Positions 1-5,137 of a stretch of 6,512 nt of DNA are shown in pieces. A program made the translations under genes and the position numbers. Where the stretch lies: NCBI GenBank assembly GCA_025934475.1, contig JAICXZ010000193.1:1-6512 (forward strand). The letters are read 5' to 3'. Under the pieces are notes generated by a model. That model searched no databases, had not been told where the DNA came from, and worked only from the letters and a program-made list of their open reading frames with translations. Every line of letters starts with the position of its first letter. Positions within the stretch are counted from its first letter, which is position 1. The DNA is from Mucilaginibacter sp. (lineage in GTDB: Bacteria; Bacteroidota; Bacteroidia; Sphingobacteriales; Sphingobacteriaceae).

Positions 1-2
1 AG

Positions 3-320
3 GGAACAGCCTTTTACAGGCACAAACTGCAAAAATCCGCATTCCTTTATGTCAAACATGAGGATGATAAAGGCACGCACTCCGCACTCTACTATGTTTA
101 CAAAGGCAACCATGAATTATCACCGATACACATCAGCTGGATCGTCCTGCTGGCAATCCCGGTTCTGCTGGTTGTAATTGCCTACATGTTCCGCAAGCTG
201 ATCATTGTCGCCGTCATCATCTTTATCATCTTTGTTTACTTTAATTTCCACCATGGCCTCGGAGTCGGAACATTTTTCGAAAGCATCATTGATGGGCTGA
301 AGGGGATGTTTAAGGGGTAG
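3..320 (+). CDS. C-terminal part of an unrecognised membrane protein (5' end outside window)
   Basis: An open frame enters from the left edge and ends at TAG 318-320, giving 105 visible residues. The first ~44 residues are polar and mixed, with no motif I recognise. Two hydrophobic stretches follow almost back to back, at about visible residues 45-63 (starting SWIVLLAIPVLL) and 65-82 (starting KLIIVAVIIFII). They are separated only by a short Phe-Arg-Lys turn, so they probably form a membrane hairpin. The tail is short and amphipathic (FFESIIDGLKGMFKG). Continuous reading and sensible composition to the stop support a real gene. It converges on tamL, with an inverted-repeat region between them. 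The function is unknown; I see no enzyme or transport signature, and the missing N-terminus may hold the informative domain. Confidence 0.72.
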   Translation, partial: GTAFYRHKLQKSAFLYVKHEDDKGTHSALYYVYKGNHELSPIHISWIVLLAIPVLLVVIAYMFRKLIIVAVIIFIIFVYFNFHHGLGVGTFFESIIDGLKGMFKG

Positions 321-430
321 CTTTTGAGTTGATTGAGTTAAGTGGTTGATCGGGTTGATTGAGTTCAGACCTAACCTAATCCAACTCAGTCAACTTAATC
401 TAACTCAATCAACTTAATCAACCTCAAAAC
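321..430. repeat. Inverted arrays of a ~9-bp unit forming an imperfect hairpin at a convergent junction
   Basis: The left side holds degenerate nonamers: TTGATTGAG at 329-337, TTAAGTGG at 338-345, TTGATCGGG at 346-354, and TTGATTGAG again at 355-363. The right side carries the reverse complement in matching array form: CTCAGTCAA at 385-393, CTTAATCTAA at 394-403, CTCAATCAA at 404-412, CTTAATCAA at 413-421. GTTGATTGAGTT (328-339) pairs exactly with 402-413, 354-365 pairs 11 of 12 with 383-394, and TTTTGAG (322-328) pairs with CTCAAAA (423-429). The right edge takes in the tamL stop codon (424-426). It fills the whole gap between two convergent genes, so a bidirectional terminator role is likely, though inferred. 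Confidence 0.75.
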
Positions 431-2781
431 GGCATTCCCACGCCAAAGTTTAACTGGAGAAAGTTGAAAGTGTCGGGATAGTTGGCATTTTTATAGGCGG
501 TTTTGAAAGGTCCGGTGCGGAATAATTCGTCAAAGTGATTAATTAGCACCCATTGATCGGAACCGCTGAATTCCGGATCCTTGAATTTAAGCGCGGCATC
601 AAGCCGGAAAACGAAGAATGACAGGTCGAAACGAAAACCAGTGCCAATTGCGATAGCTGTAGATGGCCAAATATTATCCAGCCTGAATTCCTCGTTCGGG
701 TATTGCTGTTTATGCAGACGCCATACATTACCAGCATCCATAAAGAATGCACCACGCAACGGTGAACCAAAGAAATTGTTGGCTATTTTGTAGCGGTATT
801 CGGCATTCATCACAAACTTGATCTCACCAAACTGGTCAAGATACTTAAGCCGGCTGCGGGTAACAGTATCGTTTCCATAAGCAATGCCCCTGTTAAATTG
901 GCCGGGACCAAGTGTTCTCGGTATCCACGCCCTAATGTCGTTGGCTCCTCCTACATAAAAATTCTTCTCAAAAACCAGTTGCGAGCTGTTTCCATACGGG
1001 ATACCCACACCAGGGTTAAGACGCAGAATAAATTGCTTCTCGTTTCCAAGATCTTTATAAAAACGGACATCAACCTCTCCCTTGGCATATTGTGCGAAGG
1101 TATATCCAAAAATGGTTCGCTGTCCCAGTGTGTCACGCTTGGTATTAAAAATACTGCTCAACAGTGAGAGGGTATTGCCTCCAACATCCAGCGTTCCTCT
1201 GAAGTAGATGAAATTGCGATAGGAGTTAAGCTTATTGGCATTGAGCTGGTATGTGTATTGTGAACCTGACGAAAATATCGTGCGCCCAATAAGATAATAG
1301 TAAGAATAGTAGCCTTTGCTCAATAAACTATCCTTAGCCACAGGGTCGATAATACCTTTTGAAAACTCAATATCAATAGGTGTTACCGTATGAATCTTGT
1401 CGGCTGTCTCAGTAAAATCGTACGAAATTGCATTGATGAAGCTAATGCGCTCTACCAATTGCTTCTGGAAAAACAACGAATAGTTGCTCGAGAACGTGGT
1501 ATGAGGCACCCCGTATTTACCCAAAATTGGCAGATCGAACGGGAAGAGTATTTGCGGGTAAGTAACGCTGGCTCCTATCTTAAACTCCTGGTTTTCAACT
1601 GCACCCGGCACTGTAGAATTCCGGCCATTATCGAATAATACGCTATAGTTCGTTTTTAACTGAAATACGGTTGCCGACTTAAAAAGATTGCGATCCGTGA
1701 ATGTATTGCCCACGTTAAACCCATAACGCCCGCCATTGAACAGGAACTCGCCTTCTATCCTGTCCGACATTTGCTTCAGAGGCACCGGGTCTATCTTCTG
1801 ATTCAGCCTATTGGTGCTGTCCGGTAATTTATCGTAACTGGGGTTCGGGACATTTCTAAACACATTCAGTTCGGCCAGGCGCGACGTTGTGAGGTTTTGC
1901 CTGTCGATGTTATAAAGATCGCCCTTCTTTTGAAAATTATAAATCTTGATGATCCAGGGGTGAAACTTATGCGAATAGTCAACAAACATAAATTGCGAAT
2001 CCACTTTGACAGTATCGGTCTTGCCAAAGTCACGACCACTGCTATTGGAGATCGTTACGATGGTGTTATTGATCTTGTAAATCGGATGCGCCGCTTTTCC
2101 AGGCGGATTATCTACGATCATTTTGATATCCACCTGGCTGTTGTGTAAACTAGTGTCTACGTCGTAAGTAACATACTGCCTCAGGAAATCGAAATAACCA
2201 TTGCGTTTCATCAGCTGGTAAATCCCATCACGGTCATAAGCCAGGCTGTCCATATCGTACCGGCCACCTGTTTTAATATGCGATAATTGTGCCTGGTTTG
2301 CCCGGTACAGACCCTGTACCTTCTTATCGGCAATACTATCCTTGAAGCCCCTGATATGGAACATTGGCCCTTCTATCGCGGTGAATACCAGTTCGGCCCG
2401 CTTATTTTTCACTTTGATGGTATCTGTAACGGTGGCTTTGAGGTAGCCTTTACTACGCAGGAATTTTTGTATCTGGTCGCGAGAAAATTCAACCAATGCG
2501 GTATCAACAATATTCGGCGGTTCACCTACATCTTTTTTGCCATTCTTGCTAAACAGGTAATAAAGCTGCAGGTTGAAACCGTTATTAGGCTGCTGTTCTT
2601 TGTCGACGTAGTTTGTTGCTGCTTCTTGAAAATCTTTGTCAACTCCATGCAGCGTGATCTTGCGCACAAGCGCCTGGTTGTCCTTGAGCCGCCGGGTTAA
2701 ACTGCAGCCGGAAACCAGAAAGACGAGAAGAATACTTAATATTGTAAGGCGGTACCCCTTTTTACTATTATATGCTTTCAA
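424..2781 (-). CDS. tamL: TamL-like outer-membrane lipoprotein of the BamA/TamA (Omp85) family
   Basis: This 785-residue protein is predicted to help insert or export proteins at the outer membrane. A lipoprotein signal (basic start, hydrophobic core 12-23, lipobox V23-S-G-C26) fits the Bacteroidota TamL subgroup, where the TamA-like protein is lipid-anchored; BamA and TamA of proteobacteria lack this. Residues ~35-345 are POTRA-like, for example the segment ending GYFDF near 195-199. Residues ~345-785 form the 16-strand barrel region. The strand/loop-6 motif appears as VGGANDIRAW (610-619), with R617 in the conserved position but Ala after it instead of the usual Gly. FMDAGNVW (680-687) is a typical Omp85 late-barrel motif, and the chain ends in Phe785 as barrel proteins usually do. 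The start is TTG (2779-2781); an in-frame stop lies at 2791-2793 and no ATG precedes the signal peptide. No tamB is visible beside it. A different Omp85 paralogue role is the main alternative. Confidence 0.87.
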   Translation of the reverse strand: MKAYNSKKGYRLTILSILLVFLVSGCSLTRRLKDNQALVRKITLHGVDKDFQEAATNYVDKEQQPNNGFNLQLYYLFSKNGKKDVGEPPNIVDTALVEFSRDQIQKFLRSKGYLKATVTDTIKVKNKRAELVFTAIEGPMFHIRGFKDSIADKKVQGLYRANQAQLSHIKTGGRYDMDSLAYDRDGIYQLMKRNGYFDFLRQYVTYDVDTSLHNSQVDIKMIVDNPPGKAAHPIYKINNTIVTISNSSGRDFGKTDTVKVDSQFMFVDYSHKFHPWIIKIYNFQKKGDLYNIDRQNLTTSRLAELNVFRNVPNPSYDKLPDSTNRLNQKIDPVPLKQMSDRIEGEFLFNGGRYGFNVGNTFTDRNLFKSATVFQLKTNYSVLFDNGRNSTVPGAVENQEFKIGASVTYPQILFPFDLPILGKYGVPHTTFSSNYSLFFQKQLVERISFINAISYDFTETADKIHTVTPIDIEFSKGIIDPVAKDSLLSKGYYSYYYLIGRTIFSSGSQYTYQLNANKLNSYRNFIYFRGTLDVGGNTLSLLSSIFNTKRDTLGQRTIFGYTFAQYAKGEVDVRFYKDLGNEKQFILRLNPGVGIPYGNSSQLVFEKNFYVGGANDIRAWIPRTLGPGQFNRGIAYGNDTVTRSRLKYLDQFGEIKFVMNAEYRYKIANNFFGSPLRGAFFMDAGNVWRLHKQQYPNEEFRLDNIWPSTAIAIGTGFRFDLSFFVFRLDAALKFKDPEFSGSDQWVLINHFDELFRTGPFKTAYKNANYPDTFNFLQLNFGVGMPF

Positions 2782-3521
2782 AATCTCAGATCAATTCATT
2801 AAAGTCATTACAACAAAAAAAGTTTCGCCGCGAACAAGGTTTTTTCCTTGTTGAGGGCCATAAATCGATCGCCGAATTTGTCGATTCGCCTTACCGGGTC
2901 GAGGCCGTGTACCATACTCCTGCATTCGATTCAAAAGTGCTGAAATTATCCCAAAAAATAAACTCGTCTGAAATTTCAGCTACAGACCTCGAAAAGATAA
3001 GCAGCCTCAAAACTCCACAGGACGTTATAGCGAAAATTGAAATCCCCGAATGGCCCGCCCTGACCCAAAATGAATTGACTGGCCGATTTTCTTTGGTGCT
3101 GGATGGCATACAGGATCCGGGCAACATGGGCACCATAATCCGCATTGCAGACTGGTTTGGCATTCAGCATATTATTTGCTCGGAAGATACTGTTGAAGCT
3201 TACAATCCAAAAGTCGTTCAGGCAAGTATGGGTTCGCTTGCGCGGATGAAGGTTTATTATATTGATCTTGCTGGTTTCCTTTCCAAAATCAAGCTGCCAA
3301 TATTCGGCGCTTTACTTAATGGAGAGAATATTTACGCCACTGATTTTGGCGCCGAGGGCCTGATTGTAATGGGCAATGAAGGTAATGGCATCCGCCCCGA
3401 AATAGAAAAATTGGTAAGCCAGGCAATCACCATTCCGCGCATCGGGAAGGCCGAATCTTTGAATGTAGCTATAGCCACCGCACTGTTTTGCTCTGAAATT
3501 AGCAGAAAAGCGATAAAATAA
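2772..3521 (+). CDS. TrmH/SpoU-family RNA 2'-O-methyltransferase
   Basis: This 249-residue protein is a SPOUT-fold enzyme predicted to transfer a methyl group from S-adenosylmethionine to a ribose 2'-OH in rRNA or tRNA. The N-terminal ~95 residues fit the SpoU substrate-binding domain (FFLVEGHKSIAEF, 24-36). The catalytic domain shows all three family motifs: motif 1 DGIQDPGNMGTIIR (111-124, with N118 and R124), motif 2 IVMGNEGNGI (198-207, with E203), and motif 3 IPRIGKAESLNVAIATAL (221-238), which makes the trefoil knot and cofactor pocket. Length is normal for RlmB/TsnR-type members. The substrate nucleotide cannot be told from sequence, so no symbol is given. ATG 2772 lies inside the tamL 5' end, a 10-bp head-to-head overlap. 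There is no Shine-Dalgarno. A weak TAnnTTTG-like box (TAATATTG, 2737-2744) sits inside tamL without a clear -33 partner. Confidence 0.92.
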   Translation: MLSKSQINSLKSLQQKKFRREQGFFLVEGHKSIAEFVDSPYRVEAVYHTPAFDSKVLKLSQKINSSEISATDLEKISSLKTPQDVIAKIEIPEWPALTQNELTGRFSLVLDGIQDPGNMGTIIRIADWFGIQHIICSEDTVEAYNPKVVQASMGSLARMKVYYIDLAGFLSKIKLPIFGALLNGENIYATDFGAEGLIVMGNEGNGIRPEIEKLVSQAITIPRIGKAESLNVAIATALFCSEISRKAIK

Positions 3522-3522
3522 G

Positions 3523-3552
3523 TTGCCAGCCAATAAATAATTACTATTTTTG
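3523..3552 (+). promoter_or_regulatory. Bacteroidota-type promoter for tRNA-Cys
   Basis: TTG at 3523-3525 and TATTTTTG at 3545-3552 are 19 bp apart. This matches the Bacteroidota housekeeping consensus (-33 TTG, -7 TAnnTTTG) exactly in both boxes and in spacing. The -7 box ends 16 bp before the mature tRNA start at 3569, leaving a short 5' leader. The promoter begins just after the methyltransferase stop (3519-3521), so the tRNA need not rely on readthrough. Confidence 0.8.
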
Positions 3553-3568
3553 CACTCCTTAAAATTAG

Positions 3569-3639
3569 GGTCGAATGGCCGAGTGGCTAGGCAGAGGTCT
3601 GCAAAACCTCCTACAGCGGTTCGAATCCGCTTTCGACCT
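3569..3639 (+). tRNA. tRNA-Cys (anticodon GCA)
   Basis: A complete 71-nt cloverleaf can be folded by hand. The acceptor stem GGTCGAA pairs fully with TTCGACC. The D arm is GCCG/AGGC, with three Watson-Crick pairs and one G-A mismatch. The anticodon stem GAGGT/ACCTC is perfect and closes the loop CTGCAAA, which places GCA at positions 34-36. The variable loop is CTAC, and the T stem AGCGG/CCGCT is perfect around TTCGAAT. The discriminator base at 3639 is T (U73), the known identity element for cysteinyl-tRNA synthetase, which independently supports Cys. The 3' CCA is not encoded and must be added after transcription. A small basic protein gene starts 30 bp downstream and is probably on the same transcript. 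Confidence 0.96.
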
Positions 3640-3669
3640 CGAGGTTTACAACATTAAAATTACGACACC

Positions 3670-3843
3670 ATGGGCGTTACACGTTTGAAAAGAAAAGACA
3701 GAAGAAATAAAACTTTTTCTCGTTTGGAAGTACAAGGCCTTAAACTGGCTACCAACATTGAGTTGGGCAGCCGTTCGGCAGAGCCAAAAAACAGCCAGTT
3801 GGATAAAAACAACGCGGCTATTGCCAAGGCTTTAGGTAAATAA
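3670..3843 (+). CDS. Small basic protein of unknown function, downstream of tRNA-Cys
   Basis: ATG 3670 to TAA 3841-3843 encodes 57 residues. The N-terminus is strongly basic (TRLKRKDRRNKT, residues 4-15), the middle is mixed (LKLATNIELGSRSAEPK, 24-40), and the end is Ala/Lys-rich (AAIAKALGK). There is no signal peptide, membrane segment or Cys. The Arg/Lys-rich head resembles extensions of ribosome-associated or RNA-binding proteins, but I do not recognise a named family and assign no function. It begins 30 bp after tRNA-Cys with no promoter box of its own, so it is probably made from the tRNA-Cys transcript. The leader is A-rich and lacks a Shine-Dalgarno, usual for this phylum. A clear terminator follows at 3930-3964. 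Sound codon usage, position between promoter and terminator, and good composition make it a likely real gene. Confidence 0.75.
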   Translation: MGVTRLKRKDRRNKTFSRLEVQGLKLATNIELGSRSAEPKNSQLDKNNAAIAKALGK

Positions 3844-3853
3844 TTTACCCCAT

Positions 3854-3922
3854 GTAGAGACGCAATATTTTGCGTCTCAGGATGAACGATATTTCAAGAG
3901 ACGCAAAATATTGCGTCTCTAC
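3854..3922. repeat. Pair of inverted REP-like hairpins with GTAG signature (BIME-like)
   Basis: Two 25-bp arms, 3854-3878 and 3898-3922, are perfect reverse complements across a 19-bp spacer. Each arm is itself palindromic: GTAG, then the stem AGACGCAA, loop TATT, stem TTGCGTCT, and a closing C that extends the stem with the G of GTAG. A conserved 5' GTAG beside a short hairpin is the known hallmark of REP elements mobilised by REP-associated tyrosine transposases (RAYTs), and an inverted pair is the usual BIME layout. The unit lies between the small basic CDS and the end of pyrD, both pointing towards it. On the plus strand the right arm is followed by GTTTTT, so it may also help termination. 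No transposase is in the window; membership of a RAYT-mobilised family is inferred. Confidence 0.8.
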
Positions 3923-3929
3923 GTTTTTC

Positions 3930-3964
3930 AAATCCTGTTTGCTTTAGGCAGACAGGATTTTTTT
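3930..3964 (+). terminator. Intrinsic terminator of the tRNA-Cys/small-protein unit, overlapping the pyrD 3' end
   Basis: AAATCCTGTTTGC (3930-3942) and GCAGACAGGATTT (3948-3960) form a 13-bp stem with a single G-U pair and a 5-nt loop (TTTAG). A run of seven T follows on the plus strand (3958-3964, overlapping the stem base). The right side lies in the last codons of pyrD, whose TAA occupies 3944-3946 within the loop. On the minus strand the hairpin is followed by GAAAAA, not T, so it should work in one direction only. Confidence 0.8.
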
Positions 3965-4981
3965 ATTGATCCTGCTGATCAATCCCGGCCCTTCGTAAAT
4001 AAACCCGGTGTATAATTGTACGAGCGTAGCGCCTGCTTTTAGTTTGTCCAATGCATCCTGTGCCGAATGTATACCTCCTACTCCGATGATCGGAAATGCT
4101 CCATTCGATTTTTGCGACAAATAGCTGATAACCTCAGTTGCGCGCCCGGTCAGCGGTCTGCCACTCAACCCACCTGCTTCGCCAGATTTTTCCGACTTCA
4201 ACCCTTCCCGTGAGATAGTCGTGTTCGTCGCAATCACGCCAGCAATTTTCGTTTCTTTTACAATTTCTACAATATCATCCAATTGTTCATTGGTCAGATC
4301 GGGAGCTATTTTGAGCAAGATCGGTCTGCTGATGCCGTTTTTGGAATTCCGCTGCTGAAGGGTATTCAGGATATTCATGAGCGGCTCTTTTTCCTGCAAA
4401 GCGCGCAAGCCGGGCGTATTAGGTGAGCTTACATTCACTACAAAATAATCCACTACATCAAACAGCCTGTCAAAGCACTTAATGTAATCATTAACAGCAT
4501 CTTCGTTTGGCGTAACCTTGTTTTTACCGATGTTGCCGCCTATGATCAATCCTTGCTGCGCATGTCTGGCATTGCGGCGATAAGCGGCAATATTCTCGGC
4601 CACCACATCCATGCCCTTGTTGTTGAAACCCATGCGGTTTATCAGTGCCTCGTCAGCCGGAAGCCTGAACATGCGGGGTTTATCATTGCCTGGTTGAGGC
4701 ATCGGTGTAACGGTACCCACTTCAACAAAACCGAAGCCCAGGTTAGCCATTTCGCTAATCACCTCGGCATTCTTATCAAAGCCAGCGGCGAGTCCAACAG
4801 GATTTCTGAATTTCAATCCAAAACCTTCCTTCTCAAGCCGCTTGTCGCGAAAATCCCAAATCATCCGGCTTATTCCCGAGCCTCCCGGCATGCGGTTAAA
4901 GCGTTTCAAATTACGGGTTACGAAGTAATGCACCTTCTCAGGGTCGAACCGGAAGAGCAGGGGCTTGATCAGTTGATACAT
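3944..4981 (-). CDS. pyrD: Dihydroorotate dehydrogenase, quinone-dependent (class 2)
   Basis: This 345-residue flavoenzyme oxidises dihydroorotate to orotate, the fourth step of de novo pyrimidine synthesis, passing electrons to membrane quinone. Class 2 is shown by the N-terminal amphipathic extension ([20 protein letters not shown], 1-20), which docks on the membrane and forms the quinone tunnel, and by Ser as catalytic base in [11 protein letters not shown] (183-193; S186 by alignment with E. coli Ser175). Other FMN and substrate motifs are GLAAGFDKN (63-71), EVGTVTP (87-93), NRMGFNN (115-121), GGNIGKNK (148-155), LLKIAPDL (222-229), ATNTT (251-255), SGRPL (273-277), GVGGI (300-304) and [10 protein letters not shown] (323-332). 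Length is normal and all expected motifs are intact. The start is ATG at 4979-4981. It is a lone gene, divergent from the ABC-F gene. A weak TAACTTCG box lies only 4 bp before the ATG, too close to trust as the promoter. Confidence 0.97.
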   Translation of the reverse strand: MYQLIKPLLFRFDPEKVHYFVTRNLKRFNRMPGGSGISRMIWDFRDKRLEKEGFGLKFRNPVGLAAGFDKNAEVISEMANLGFGFVEVGTVTPMPQPGNDKPRMFRLPADEALINRMGFNNKGMDVVAENIAAYRRNARHAQQGLIIGGNIGKNKVTPNEDAVNDYIKCFDRLFDVVDYFVVNVSSPNTPGLRALQEKEPLMNILNTLQQRNSKNGISRPILLKIAPDLTNEQLDDIVEIVKETKIAGVIATNTTISREGLKSEKSGEAGGLSGRPLTGRATEVISYLSQKSNGAFPIIGVGGIHSAQDALDKLKAGATLVQLYTGFIYEGPGLISRINKKILSA

Positions 4982-5013
4982 GCCGCGAAGTTAGTTTTTT
5001 TGGTGGCAAGCTA

Positions 5014-5117
5014 AAAGCGGAAAGCATAAAGCTGAAAGCACAATTCAATGTTACTTTACGTTTTGTTGACCGGATTCCAAAAGCTTTCAGCTTTGGTCTT
5101 TAAGCTTTCAGCTCAAA
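5014..5117. repeat. Inverted arrays of a 7-bp unit in the pyrD/ABC-F divergent intergenic region
   Basis: Four in-phase heptamers of the form AAAGCNN run from 5014 to 5041 (AAAGCGG, AAAGCAT, AAAGCTG, AAAGCAC). After a 41-bp spacer, the reverse-complement form runs in phase from 5083 to 5117 (GCTTTCA, GCTTTGG, TCTTTAA, GCTTTCA, then the decayed GCTCAAA). The best pairing is 12 bp exact, AAAGCTGAAAGC (5028-5039) with 5083-5094. The copy at 5104-5113 can compete for the same left arm over 10 bp. Because the flanking genes diverge, this cannot be a terminator for either; it covers most of the promoter region of both. Confidence 0.75.
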
Positions 5118-5122
5118 AACGG

Positions 5123-5130
5123 TATCTTTG
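5123..5130 (+). promoter_or_regulatory. Putative -7 promoter box for the ABC-F gene
   Basis: TATCTTTG matches the Bacteroidota -7 consensus TAnnTTTG at every fixed base. The expected -33 region (about 5100-5103) reads T-rich but has no TTG; the nearest TTG (5093-5095) is 27 bp away, longer than usual. The box ends 7 bp before the ATG at 5138, so a transcript from here would have a leader of only a few nucleotides. Confidence 0.5.
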
Positions 5131-5137
5131 CGCCCAA

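Noticed and set aside
2287..2700. Plus-strand open frame of 137 codons opposite tamL
   Set aside because: Hydrophobic-looking but wholly antisense to the POTRA region of tamL; no promoter box or family features. Treated as a shadow.
3636..3645. 10-bp palindrome ACCTCGAGGT at the tRNA-Cys 3' end
   Set aside because: It has no loop, is half made of the acceptor stem end, and can arise by chance; no evidence for an attachment site, since no duplicated tRNA end or integrase is present.
3854..3922. CRISPR-like repeat-spacer-repeat
   Set aside because: Only two copies, in inverted rather than direct orientation, with one 19-bp spacer and no cas genes; the GTAG hairpin reading fits better.
4985..4992. 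TAACTTCG (minus strand) as a pyrD promoter -7 box
   Set aside because: One mismatch to TAnnTTTG, only 4 bp from the ATG, and the nearest upstream TTG is about 13 bp away, too close for a -33 element.
4553..5014. Plus-strand open frame of 153 codons opposite pyrD
   Set aside because: It lies antisense to a fully motif-supported pyrD, shows no recognisable domain, and its composition is that of an antisense reading.
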